Shown here: one piece after another, positions 1-7,901 of the stretch
Numbering within the stretch: the first letter of the stretch is position 1
Layout of the letters: each line of letters begins with the position of its first letter
NCBI RefSeq assembly: GCF_015752045.1
Contig: NZ_JADOUS010000011.1
Span: forward strand, 1-64,000
DNA from: Arthrobacter_D sp015752045
GTDB lineage: Bacteria > Actinomycetota > Actinomycetes > Actinomycetales > Micrococcaceae
Direction of reading: 5' to 3'
Length of the DNA: 64,000 nt
Notes under the pieces: generated by a model
What the model was told of the DNA's origin: nothing
The model's input: only the letters and a program-made list of their open reading frames with translations
Database searches by the model: none
Program-made: the position numbers and the translations under genes

Positions 1-150
1 AGTATCTGGCCGACGAGTGGAAAGCTATCTATAATCATGAACGGCCCCACGGATCCCTAGACGGCATGACGCCGAACCGCTATTGGGAAAACTGGACGCA
101 AGACAACCAATTAGCTATCGCATAGACGCTGGACTGCTAACGGGGGCCCA
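1..150 (+). mobile_element. Right end of an IS3-family insertion sequence
   Basis: The first 150 bases carry the end of an IS3-family transposase gene followed by about 25 non-coding bases that finish in CCCA at 150. From 151 onward the sequence is the interrupted Z1 helicase gene on the other strand, so 150/151 is the likely insertion junction. The terminal bases read from outside inward begin TGGGCCCCCG, compatible with a TG...CA type terminal inverted repeat. The left end and any target duplication lie outside the window, so the exact boundary is inferred. Confidence 0.6.
3..125 (+). CDS. IS3-family transposase, C-terminal fragment (partial, cut by window start)
   Basis: Forty codons open at the left edge and end at TAG 123-125. 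The peptide contains YNHERPHGSLDGMTP, the typical ending of the DDE integrase core (rve domain) of IS3-family OrfB transposases, followed by a short basic/aromatic tail. The catalytic residues would lie upstream, outside the window. It is the terminal part of the element that truncates the Z1 helicase gene. The IS subgroup cannot be told from this fragment. Confidence 0.75.
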   Translation, partial: YLADEWKAIYNHERPHGSLDGMTPNRYWENWTQDNQLAIA

Positions 151-1381
151 ACCAGGTCTGCTTGTGCTTCAAGGGCAGTAGAGCCTCGACGTCGTGCAGA
201 TCGATCACCTTGTCGGTGTTCACGTCATCCTCTGTGCCAAACGTGGCCACGGCCCCGACGTAGTTGCTCGGCGCTTCGAGGCCGTAGATGAAGTCCTTGG
301 GAAAGAGGTCCTTGTGGGTCTCGCCCTCCTTCTCGGTCTCGGCTTCATGATCGATGAGGATGTTCGCGAAGGGAGTCGCGGTGATGGCTACGTAGGAGTT
401 CCGCGAATACTTGCTGAGGAGCTGTCGGATGAGGAAGTTCGTCTGGGTGGGGTCGTCCTCCTTGCCCGTGTTGACGGACGCGTAGTCCGACTCGTCGTCG
501 ACCAGGAGGAGCGGGAGATCGATCTTGCCATGCGACTTGGGTTGTTCGTGGGTCCAGTCAATGAGCGCCTTGAGGACGTGGACGTTCTTCTTGATGACGA
601 AGATGAACGGATTCGGAGAATCCGAGGAAACGGTGATGCTGGTCGCATCCCGGCTAGCTTGGAGGAAGTCCTGGACGACGGTCGTCATTCCCGTCGCGTA
701 GGTCAGTTGTTTGTTCAGCCGTCCGACCCCCACGTACCTGTCTGCTGCGGGCATACCGGTGCCCAGGCGGGAGATGTTCCTGCTGGAGTCCTTTCCCAGG
801 AATCCCTCGTCGACGCGTATCTGTGTCTGTTGGCGCAGATACTCCGTGTTACCGGCCAGAAGCACGATCAATCGGTAACCGGCGTCCGCTGCCTTGTTGA
901 GCAGCCCCAAGTATGTTTGTGTCTTGCCGGACTGCACGTCTCCAATGATCAGGCCTTTGCGGTCCCAAGGCCCCGGAAGCGTTGGGTCCCCGACGTAGTC
1001 GAGGATGATGTCAGTGAATTCCTCCATCTTCTCGAGGACCCGCGGAGAACGATTGCTGTTGCGCAGCCACTGCTTGTAGGTCAGCCAGCGGGTCCACTCG
1101 ATGTCGTGTCTCTTCTCCGGCAGCCAGGACTTGAAGTCCTTGTCCGTGATTCCAACCCCCATCTCGACATCGATGCTCAATTTGCGCACGAGCCGCCGGT
1201 GGACTGCTGTTATGTCGTCGTCGGACACATCCGGCGCCACGACCGGTCGGAAAGCTACCAGCTGGTCCCGGAGGTGGGCCTCGCTGTAGGTGTCCTTGCT
1301 CAGGAGAGCACTGACGACTGTCTCAAGTTTTTCCGTCTGAGAACGGATGACACTGGGGTCCGAGGCGGCCTGACTAGTCAT
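137..1381 (-). pseudogene. Z1-domain superfamily II helicase-like ATPase, truncated by an IS element
   Basis: This is the N-terminal part of a Z1-type ATPase. The Walker A motif is GDVQSGKT near residue 150, a DDES motif lies near 295, and ITATPFANILID follows in the second half; this layout is typical of Z1 proteins from MORC/GHKL-associated defence loci. Family members are usually far longer (roughly 900-1000 residues). Here the reading frame runs into the IS at 150/151 and takes its last residues (about LGPR) and its TAG stop (137-139) from IS DNA. The start ATG (1381) overlaps the end of the upstream GHKL gene by 8 bases, so the two were cotranscribed. Loss of the C-terminal part, including most of the Z1 domain, should inactivate it; the remainder may lie beyond the IS, outside the window. 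Confidence 0.8.
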
Positions 1382-2852
1382 TGATTACCTTCCAAAGAAG
1401 TTCGGTGGGCGCGGGAATGAGAGCGAAAGGTTCGATCGAAGCCATGGCGGCTACGAACTGCTCAGAACCACCTCCGCCGGCTTTGTGGGCCTTCCAGAGC
1501 GCCGAGGCCATGTCCTCGAGCTCCCGATCAGGTGGTTGAAGTGGCGAGTGGCTCTCGTCCTGGCCGAGCCTGTTGTATGCGTCCTCGACGGGGAAGGTTG
1601 ACTCCAGCAGCGAAAGCACTGCGGTCATCTGCGCCACATCGTCGGGGCTCATCTGCTCGGCCAGCATCTCCAGTGCTGGATGCTGTCGATTGATCTCGTA
1701 TCTGAAGGTGCCCCGGTCATCGACGACATTCCACACAGGACTTGTACGTGACTGTTCCTGGACGATGCGGCCCCGATAGAGGTGCACACGTTTGCTCGGT
1801 TCCACTATTCGACCGGCGATCCGGCGAAGATTCTCCCGGATCTGGGGTGGTGGTGTCGCTGAGGCTTTCTTGATGTCCAAGGACCACAGATGATCCAGCG
1901 TATTCGGAATATCCACCTTGACCCTGGCAAGTTTTCCCATGTCATCCTTGGGAGCTATACGGAACCACGTACCCCAGATGACCAAGCGTCGCCCGCGGTA
2001 GATGTAGAAGCCCTGGCTGTCGCGCACGCGGCCGGCGACTTGGGCCCGTTTCCTCTCCACTGTCGTCATCCGGCTCAGATGCGGCAGCGTGTACGGCTGG
2101 ACGTCGATCCGCTCCCCATCGACGGAGAAGGACTCCGATGGTCCGATCTGAGTGGCCTTATGGGACTCCAAGAAGGGGTCGGAGCCTTGCACGGGGACGC
2201 GATTCAGCGAGATCTTGAGGCGTTGACCGTGTTCGCCGGCAAGAAATCTGTGGAACACAAGGGCCAAGTGATTTTTGACATCCATCATCGCGGCATCGAA
2301 CGACGAGCTGAGATCGCCGACGGTCGCTTCGAGCCTGTCGAGGTTTCGCCAGATGACGAGTGTCCCCGAAGTGCGCCCGTCCAATTCGCTGAATCGGGGA
2401 AGCTCCTGCAGCTCGTCCTCGGCAAGGACGAGCAGACTCCAAGTCTGCTTTTCGATCATGTGATCGATGTCCCACTCGAAGCCGCACAGGACGCCGTCGC
2501 GCTTCGAAACGACGACCAAGTCCCGGCACTGCGACAACGATGCCGTTTTCAGTCCAAGACCGAAGCGTCCAAGGTCCTTGGGATTTCTCGACCTCATCGG
2601 GCTGGCACCAGCCAAGCGCATCGCCTCGATGGCATGCTCAGCTGTCATTCCCTCGCCGTCGTCGACCAAGGCAACGTACGGATCAGGTTGATCGCCGAAG
2701 AATATGTCGACGTTGGTGGCTTCTGCGGATATCGAGTTGTCGATGAGGTCAGCAACGGCCGTCTGAAGCGTGTAGCCGACGGCGCGCATGGACTCCATGA
2801 GATGCGGATCCGGCGGAAGGACCTGCTCGGTTGTCACTGACCCCCCAGTCAT
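1374..2852 (-). CDS. MORC/MutL-like GHKL ATPase of a defence (restriction-like) locus
   Basis: The N-terminus carries the GHKL ATP-binding fold: the DLIDNSISA motif (N box), VDDGEGM (G1) and GRFGLGLKTASLSQ (G2), in the order seen in Hsp90/MutL/MORC ATPases. A transducer-like domain follows and the C-terminal 150 residues are of no recognised fold. Such MORC-like proteins occur in bacterial loci with Z1 helicases and nucleases described as restriction-like systems; the adjacent overlapping Z1 gene matches that. The reading frame extends to an ATG at 2882; I prefer ATG 2852, but a GTG at 2837 preceded by a G-rich stretch is equally possible. With the partner gene truncated, the protein is probably an orphan. 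Confidence 0.8.
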   Translation of the reverse strand: MTGGSVTTEQVLPPDPHLMESMRAVGYTLQTAVADLIDNSISAEATNVDIFFGDQPDPYVALVDDGEGMTAEHAIEAMRLAGASPMRSRNPKDLGRFGLGLKTASLSQCRDLVVVSKRDGVLCGFEWDIDHMIEKQTWSLLVLAEDELQELPRFSELDGRTSGTLVIWRNLDRLEATVGDLSSSFDAAMMDVKNHLALVFHRFLAGEHGQRLKISLNRVPVQGSDPFLESHKATQIGPSESFSVDGERIDVQPYTLPHLSRMTTVERKRAQVAGRVRDSQGFYIYRGRRLVIWGTWFRIAPKDDMGKLARVKVDIPNTLDHLWSLDIKKASATPPPQIRENLRRIAGRIVEPSKRVHLYRGRIVQEQSRTSPVWNVVDDRGTFRYEINRQHPALEMLAEQMSPDDVAQMTAVLSLLESTFPVEDAYNRLGQDESHSPLQPPDRELEDMASALWKAHKAGGGGSEQFVAAMASIEPFALIPAPTELLWKVIND

Positions 2853-2971
2853 AGTTCGTGCCGTCAACATTGCCCAGCACATTGGATACTAACCGGCGGC
2901 AACGGAAAAGTATGTTTTGTCGACCTCTCGTGGAGGGCGATGATCATCAGCCATCGAGCAACGAAGGCTGA

Positions 2972-3244
2972 ACACCGGGTACTACAGGATTCAGCGTCGT
3001 CAAGGCCACCACCGCACAGAAGCAGAACCTCGCCGCCGGCCTCGCCGGAGTCACCGAACCGAGCTACCGGTCTTACAAGGGAATTACCGAGACGGCCACC
3101 ACCAACCTCGACAAGGCAGTCCTAACGAAGATGCTCGCGCGCAAGAAGCGGACCTCGGCCGCGAATCGTGAAGGCACCCCGGCAGTCAGGCCGCCTCTAC
3201 CTTTTGCAAGCTCCAGGACTGGGATGGACGCTCAGTACCGCTGA
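2972..3244 (+). pseudogene. Possible gene remnant in the 2883-3356 gap
   Basis: The gap of about 470 bases between the GHKL gene and the next minus-strand gene has no complete gene. One plus-strand frame is open for 90 codons with no ATG/GTG start near its beginning. Its peptide contains NLAAGLAGVTEPSYRSYKG and a basic stretch ARKKRTSAANR, and has codon use like a real protein. I do not recognise a family. It could be the tail of a gene lost during island rearrangement. The promoter of the GHKL gene should also lie near 2860-2950. Confidence 0.2.
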
Positions 3245-3356
3245 AAGCGTCATCACCAACCACGCAAGAAAACACCATCGCCGACAATCAGCTCAGTAGG
3301 GGAAGGCATCGACAACCAAGTATCACCAAGACAAGGGTCTGCGCTGTGGGGGCGCG

Positions 3357-4280
3357 TCACTCCTCGGCCCCAATCCCATCGGACTCTTCGTCATCCGGTT
3401 CCGCCTCGCGTATGCGAATACGCTTGCACGCCGCTTTTAGCTCCTCCTCGACGATGAGATCATCGCCGATTCTGGTGATGTGGTAGTTGAAAAATTTCGC
3501 AGACGAGTGGATGAAGTGCCGTGAGACGACCTCGCCTAGGAGCGGGAGATCCTCACTTGTGTAGTAGGTAGCAACATCAAGGATTGTTGACACCCACCGG
3601 ACCTTCCGGAAAAGGCTCAGCACCATGCCGATCGAGGGTTCGTATGTCGGAATCTCCAAGTCCTTCATCACACTTACCGCCGTACATTCGAGCCCGTCAT
3701 CGATCAGTTCCGATCCGATTACCTTCGCCATTGCCTCCTTGACCGAGATCAGCCTGCGCACTTCCTCGGAGACGGAAGCCCTTGTAGCAAGTGCAGACCA
3801 CTCGTTGTAGGTGTTGACCTTGGCGTCGTCGTTCCACAGCGAGTCGAGGTGCTCGTACCGTCCAGCTCCGTTGGCGAACCGGTCGACCATGTTCGTAAGG
3901 TCGGGGTCGAGGTCATCCGAGGGTCGGACCAGGTACTTCGCCCTACGCATCGAGGCACCAGGGCCTGCCGGCGTTAACCCTTCAACGGCATCGAGCAGGT
4001 CCCCAATCTTGTGCGAGTAGCTGCGGAGTTTGGGGAACTCCCCGTCGGCCGCGTACCCGTTACAAGCGATAGCCAGCTTGCACAGGCGTTCGAGGCCGGA
4101 CGAGTACGAGTACATCCCGACGTGAAGTGCGTAATTCGAGTCTTTGCTGCCCCACTGCACCAGTGCAGGGTCTGTAGGGACGGAGCAGAGCCTCCGAAGC
4201 CCGGTCAGGGTCAGCTCTGTGGCGAACTGGGTCTCGACGACAAGGCTGTCCCAAGTGGTTGGGTTCATCTGGCCATTCAA
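3357..4280 (-). CDS. Hypothetical protein of the genomic island
   Basis: The protein has 307 residues, no signal peptide and no membrane segment; it is acidic at the C-terminus (AEPDDEESDGIGAEE). I do not recognise the family. It is rich in alpha-helix-forming stretches, with MYSYSSGLERLCKLAIACNGY near residues 56-75 and SYSHKIGDLLDAVE near 88-101, compatible with an all-helical HEPN-like or similar fold, but this is only a guess from composition. ATG codons at 4280 and 4268 could both start it. It lies alone between the defence remnant and the tRNA-Ser boundary, in DNA of lower GC than the core genome, which suggests acquisition with the island. Confidence 0.6.
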   Translation of the reverse strand: MNGQMNPTTWDSLVVETQFATELTLTGLRRLCSVPTDPALVQWGSKDSNYALHVGMYSYSSGLERLCKLAIACNGYAADGEFPKLRSYSHKIGDLLDAVEGLTPAGPGASMRRAKYLVRPSDDLDPDLTNMVDRFANGAGRYEHLDSLWNDDAKVNTYNEWSALATRASVSEEVRRLISVKEAMAKVIGSELIDDGLECTAVSVMKDLEIPTYEPSIGMVLSLFRKVRWVSTILDVATYYTSEDLPLLGEVVSRHFIHSSAKFFNYHITRIGDDLIVEEELKAACKRIRIREAEPDDEESDGIGAEE

Positions 4281-4533
4281 GCCGGTTCCGGCCCATTCCG
4301 ACGACAGAGAGGTGAATTAGCCTGCGCTGTGCATCCACGCTTGCCCGCCCGGGGTTTGGCAACAGACCTGAACCAGCTCACCATCGAGTTCACCAACCAC
4401 GTAGTTGTAGCTTCGGAGGGTAACTAGCGCGCAATACCTCTGGGTCGTGGTTTCAGCTGCGCGGTTGAAGGTCACCCTCGACGAGCAGCTAGGCCGTGAA
4501 ACCTCACCCGAGGTGAAAAGCCTGGCCGAGATC

Positions 4534-4568
4534 AAGCTGCCGCCAATCAAAGCTGCCGCCAATCAAAG
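4534..4568. repeat. Tandem 16-bp repeat, two copies
   Basis: The unit AAGCTGCCGCCAATCA occurs at 4534-4549 and again at 4550-4565, followed by AAG of a third copy. It appears to be a recent slippage duplication in the relic coding segment at the island edge. Confidence 0.8.
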
Positions 4569-4667
4569 CGCGGTCGGGTGGGCTGATGCGGAGACGACAT
4601 GATGCGGCGGGCATTCGCGGGGGGAGCTCGCACCGGAGCACCTCGATGCGGCACGACTCTTCGAGAT

Positions 4668-4689
4668 ATGCACCACGGATGCACCACGA
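4668..4689. repeat. Direct repeat pair beside the tRNA-Ser integration target
   Basis: ATGCACCACG(G/A) is present twice in tandem, 11 bases apart, about 50 bases from the tRNA-Ser 3' end. Short direct repeats at this position resemble arm-type integrase sites of attachment regions; this is inference, as no integrase is nearby. Confidence 0.35.
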
Positions 4690-4706
4690 GCACCCCGAGA
4701 ATGCAG

Positions 4707-4732
4707 AAAACCCCCAGTTTCCCGGGGGTTTT
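4707..4732 (-). terminator. Rho-independent terminator of tRNA-Ser(CGA)
   Basis: AAAACCCCC (4707-4715) pairs with GGGGGTTTT (4724-4732) around an 8-base loop. Read on the minus strand the hairpin ends in a T run directly after the tRNA 3' end. Confidence 0.8.
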
Positions 4733-4735
4733 CAG

Positions 4736-4825
4736 TGGCGGTGACGGTGGGATTTGAACCCACGTTGGCTTTTACACCAAACAACATTTCGAGTGTTGCA
4801 CCTTCGGCCGCTCGGACACGTCACC
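4736..4825 (-). tRNA. tRNA-Ser (anticodon CGA)
   Basis: On the minus strand a 90-base cloverleaf starts GGTGACG (4819-4825) and closes with CGTCACC, discriminator G (4739) and an encoded CCA (4736-4738). The anticodon stem CAACA/TGTTG encloses CTCGAAA, giving anticodon CGA, which reads UCG. A long variable arm typical of class II serine tRNAs is present. Its 3' end marks the border between the low-GC island (1-4735) and the core genome, as expected for an integration target. Confidence 0.95.
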
Positions 4826-4883
4826 AACGCCACTACGTTACCGGGTCCGGCGCCCCAGACCCAAAACGGCCTGGGCAGAACAG

Positions 4884-5372
4884 CTAGGGGAGCTCGACGA
4901 CGTCGTTCCTGCCGACGTCGGGCTTGGTGCCCGTCACGAGGCCCTTGACCATCTTCACGGCGGAGACGACGCGCGGCGCGTCCATGGACCAGTACTCGGC
5001 GGTATCGGCGTCGACGTGGATGAGGGCGACGGCGGGATCCTCACGACCGTTCTCGAACCACGCGGACACCGACGGTCCCCACAGCTCGTCGATCTTCGCC
5101 TGGTCCTTCGTCAGGGTCGCGGTGCCCGCGATCGAGACGTAGCCCTTGCCCGTGCTCGCTGAGACGTTGACCTGGGGGTTGGCACGGATCTCGTCGGCCT
5201 TGGGGGAGGGGTCCTCCGTGAAGAACCAGAGGTCGCCGTCGAAGTCCTTCGCCTGGAGCGCGAGGGGCCTGCTCACGAGCTGTCCGTCGAGACTCACCGT
5301 GGTAAGGATCGCGATGTGAGCCTTGCCGAGAATGTCCTGTACTTCCTTCAAGCCGTCCTGCTGATCTGCCAC
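4884..5372 (-). CDS. Pyridoxamine 5'-phosphate oxidase-like general stress protein
   Basis: The 162-residue protein belongs to the FMN-binding split-barrel family of general stress proteins (Pyrid_ox_like). The first strand block IAILTTVSLDGQLVSRPL and the central DGDLWFFTEDPSPKADEI are characteristic of this group, which binds flavins but usually lacks PNP oxidase activity. The start is GTG at 5372, with GAAGGAG seven bases upstream. It is transcribed alone toward tRNA-Ser. It is probably a cytoplasmic flavin- or F420-type redox stress protein; the cofactor cannot be decided from sequence. Confidence 0.85.
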   Translation of the reverse strand: MADQQDGLKEVQDILGKAHIAILTTVSLDGQLVSRPLALQAKDFDGDLWFFTEDPSPKADEIRANPQVNVSASTGKGYVSIAGTATLTKDQAKIDELWGPSVSAWFENGREDPAVALIHVDADTAEYWSMDAPRVVSAVKMVKGLVTGTKPDVGRNDVVELP

Positions 5373-5434
5373 GTCTACTCCTTCGAAGGGGATGCTGCGG
5401 ATTTCATCAGCCTACGCACTGTCACCCCTTGCCA

Positions 5435-5929
5435 TCACGTCGGGCCGGAACCGGACCGCTGGGCCGTGAAGAACTTCGTGAGGAGCAGGGCGCACTCCTC
5501 CTCGCGGACCCCCGCGAAGACCTCGGTCCAGTGGTTCAGCCGGCGCTCGCGCAGCACGTCGAACACCGAGCCCGAGGCCCCTGCCTTCTCGTCCCATGCT
5601 CCGAACACCACGCGGGGGATGCGCGCCAGCACGGAGGCGCCGGCGCACATGGCGCACGGCTCGAGCGTCACCACCAGGGTGCAGCCGTCGAGCCGCCATC
5701 CGCCGAGGCGTGCGGAGGCAGCACGGATGGCCTGCACCTCGGCGTGGGCCGTCGGATCCCCGAGCTCCTCGCGCTGGTTCCGGCCCGTGCCGAGCACCCC
5801 GCCGTTGGGTCCGACGACGACGGCGCCGATCGGCACGTCCGCGCTCGCCCTCGTCAGTGCGGCTGCCTCCAGAGCCAGTCCCATCCACGCCCGGTGCTCG
5901 GGGAGGACGGGGAGGAGGGAGGGGGACAT
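5435..5929 (-). CDS. tadA: tRNA-specific adenosine deaminase
   Basis: TadA deaminates A34 to inosine in tRNA-Arg(ACG) so that one tRNA reads CGU, CGC and CGA. The 164-residue protein has the zinc/catalytic motif HAE at residues 62-64 and PCAMC at 91-95, the signature of the CDA/TadA fold, and the usual family length. The start ATG (5929) has GGAG just upstream. It is divergent from upp with only 23 bases between the starts. The matching substrate tRNA-Arg(ACG) is encoded in this window at 9963-10038. Confidence 0.93.
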   Translation of the reverse strand: MSPSLLPVLPEHRAWMGLALEAAALTRASADVPIGAVVVGPNGGVLGTGRNQREELGDPTAHAEVQAIRAASARLGGWRLDGCTLVVTLEPCAMCAGASVLARIPRVVFGAWDEKAGASGSVFDVLRERRLNHWTEVFAGVREEECALLLTKFFTAQRSGSGPT

Positions 5930-5952
5930 GGCTCCAATGGTACTTTTGAGAC

Positions 5953-6588
5953 ATGCGTGTACTGGTAGTCGACCACCCCCTGGTAGCCCACAAACTCACG
6001 GTTCTCCGGGACAAGGACACGTCGTCGCCGGTGTTCCGGCTCCTCACCGAGGAACTCGTCACCCTGCTGGCCTACGAGGCCACGCGTGACGTCCGTGTGG
6101 AGACCGTGTCCATCGAGACGCCCGTCACGAAGACCGAAGGCGTCGGGCTCGTGAAGCCCACCCCCCTTGTGGTCCCCATCCTCCGCGCCGGCCTCGGGAT
6201 GCTCGAGGGCATGACGCGGCTCGTGCCGACGGCCGAGGTGGGTTTCCTCGGGATGGCCCGCAACGAAGAGACCCTCGAGGCCATCACCTACGCCGAGCGG
6301 CTGCCGGACGACCTCACCGGACGTCAGGTCTTCGTGCTCGACCCGATGCTCGCTACGGGCGGCACGCTCCGCGAGGCCATCAAGTTCCTCTTCGCCCGGG
6401 GGGCCGCGGACATCACCTGCATCTGCCTCCTCGCCGCGCCCGAGGGCCTCGCCACGCTGCAGGAGGAGCTCGAGGGCCGCAACGTCACGATCGTCCTGGC
6501 GTCGATCGACGAGCGGCTCAACGAGAAGTCGTACATCGTCCCGGGGCTCGGTGACGCCGGAGACCGTCTCTACGGCGTCGTCGGCTAG
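5953..6588 (+). CDS. upp: Uracil phosphoribosyltransferase
   Basis: The enzyme makes UMP from uracil and PRPP in pyrimidine salvage. The 211-residue product matches the family length and begins with the typical VDHPLVAHKLTVLRD block. The PRPP-binding loop is VLDPMLATGGTL (residues about 130-141) and the C-terminus carries YIVPGLGDAGDRL, which contacts uracil. There is no clear ribosome-binding site in the 23-base gap from tadA, so the message may be nearly leaderless; TACTTT at 5940-5945 could act as a -10 element. Confidence 0.95.
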   Translation: MRVLVVDHPLVAHKLTVLRDKDTSSPVFRLLTEELVTLLAYEATRDVRVETVSIETPVTKTEGVGLVKPTPLVVPILRAGLGMLEGMTRLVPTAEVGFLGMARNEETLEAITYAERLPDDLTGRQVFVLDPMLATGGTLREAIKFLFARGAADITCICLLAAPEGLATLQEELEGRNVTIVLASIDERLNEKSYIVPGLGDAGDRLYGVVG

Positions 6589-7042
6589 GACCGACGTTCC
6601 TGCCGCTTCGTCTCTTGACGGGTCGGCCTACTCTGCCGCCGACACTTTCAGGTACTCGAAGATGGACGAATTTTCTCGTATCCGGTATGTAGCGTGGACG
6701 CATTGCGCTGAGCTCGCGCACCGCGTCCCCTCCGAGTGCGTTCCGTCTCCGGCGTCAAGCGTCCGCATGCTGGACTATCGACCTTTGTTACTTGCGCGTA
6801 GCCAATTGTTACGTGCAATAATTCGTCACGTGAACACCCTTTCACTCGCATGTGCAGCCGCAGTCTCCTCCCCGGACGTCCTGTCCGGACCCGGCCGCTG
6901 CTGTCGTCGAATGCACGCGTAACGGTTACACCCCAACCCTTTTACGCACTTTCAAGCCCAACGGCGGGCGATCCTCTTCATCCCGACCGGGCACATCCCG
7001 CATTCGAGCCGCGATGACGGCACACTTCACGAGGTTGGTTCC
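6589..7042. promoter_or_regulatory. Long upstream region of the winged-helix regulator with repeated GTTAC-type elements
   Basis: The gap has no gene. TTGTTACTTGCG (6785-6796) and TTGTTACGTGCA (6806-6817) are near-identical direct repeats 21 bases apart, that is two helical turns. A GTAGC lies between them (6798-6802) and GTCACGTGAAC (6825-6835) follows. Such a cluster looks like a binding site for an OmpR-type winged-helix protein and could mediate autoregulation of the gene at 7043. The binding protein is inferred, not shown. Confidence 0.35.
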
Positions 7043-7864
7043 ATGTCAGTAAATCCGGGTTACGTCCATATCTCCCTCCGCTCGCCCCAGAGCCGCCAGG
7101 CGCGCCCGTCCTTCGGGCACGCCCTTCCCGGCCACGCGCAGCAGCCCCCGGCCTCCCCGTCCCGTCTCCAGGCCGTACCCGGCGGAGACATCGGTCCGGC
7201 CATGACGGCGCCCGTCCCCGTCGTGGCGCCCAATGGCGTCCCGGGCCCGCAGGCGGTCACCGGCGACACGACCGCGCGGGGCTTCGTGCTCTACGTCGCA
7301 CTCGACGAGGCCACCGCCGCAGCGGCAGGCACCACCTTCACCAAACTGGCCCAGGACGTGCGAGCCTATGTGCGCTCGCTCGTGCCGACCGCCGAGAGCC
7401 ACGCGGCCGTCGCCCTCGCCCCGGCGGATGCCCCCGGATCGGATATCGACGTCGTCCGTGCCGCCCTCGGCGATCCGACCGTCGCCCGCCGCGCCCGCCC
7501 CGAGGCCGCACCCGCACCGTCCCGGGCACAGCAGTCCCGGCCCACGGGAGTGCTCATCGACCTGTCGCGGCGCGAGGTCCACCTCGACGGCGAGACGCTG
7601 AACCTCACGTTCAAGGAGTTCGAGCTCCTGAACTACCTCGTGGAGAACGCGACCCGCACGGTGGGCCGGGAGGAACTCCTCAGCGGTCTGTGGCGGAACG
7701 CCGAGGAAGTGCCGAACGAGCGCACCATCGACGTGCACATCCGCCGGCTGCGGTCGAAGCTCGGGCGTCTGGCCAACACCGTCCGCACCGTCCGCGGTCA
7801 GGGTTACCGCTTCTACGACCACCCCGAAGTCGTGGTCTGGGCTGCTCCCGAGTACTCCATCTAG
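7043..7864 (+). CDS. Winged-helix (OmpR-type) transcriptional regulator without a receiver domain
   Basis: The C-terminal 100 residues form a Trans_reg_C winged helix, with LTFKEFELLNYL, the VGREELLSGLW turn and the recognition-helix block ERTIDVHIRRLRSKLG, ending GYRFYDHPEVV. The first 55 residues are disordered and rich in Pro/Gln/Arg. Residues about 75-125 (GFVLYVALDEATAAAAG onward) form a small alpha/beta region with no phospho-acceptor aspartate pattern, so it is not a standard response regulator. ATG 7043 has GAGG eight bases upstream. No kinase gene is adjacent. A repeat cluster upstream could be its own operator. The target genes cannot be named. Confidence 0.8.
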   Translation: MSVNPGYVHISLRSPQSRQARPSFGHALPGHAQQPPASPSRLQAVPGGDIGPAMTAPVPVVAPNGVPGPQAVTGDTTARGFVLYVALDEATAAAAGTTFTKLAQDVRAYVRSLVPTAESHAAVALAPADAPGSDIDVVRAALGDPTVARRARPEAAPAPSRAQQSRPTGVLIDLSRREVHLDGETLNLTFKEFELLNYLVENATRTVGREELLSGLWRNAEEVPNERTIDVHIRRLRSKLGRLANTVRTVRGQGYRFYDHPEVVVWAAPEYSI

Positions 7865-7901
7865 GCTGCTGGGCACGCCGGGGAAGCCCTAGACTGCGAG
7901 G

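Larger units (their letters stand above)
4281..4706. other. Island edge DNA without a convincing gene
   Basis: No frame in this stretch has a good start, ribosome-binding site and coding-like peptide together. A plus-strand frame ending at the TGA near 4603 reads a coding-like segment with LDEQLGRETSPEVKSLAEIK, possibly the decayed end of a mobile-element gene. Two short direct-repeat pairs lie here and are listed separately. Its position next to the tRNA 3' end suggests old attachment-site or integrase-region DNA, but no integrase gene remains. Confidence 0.35.
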
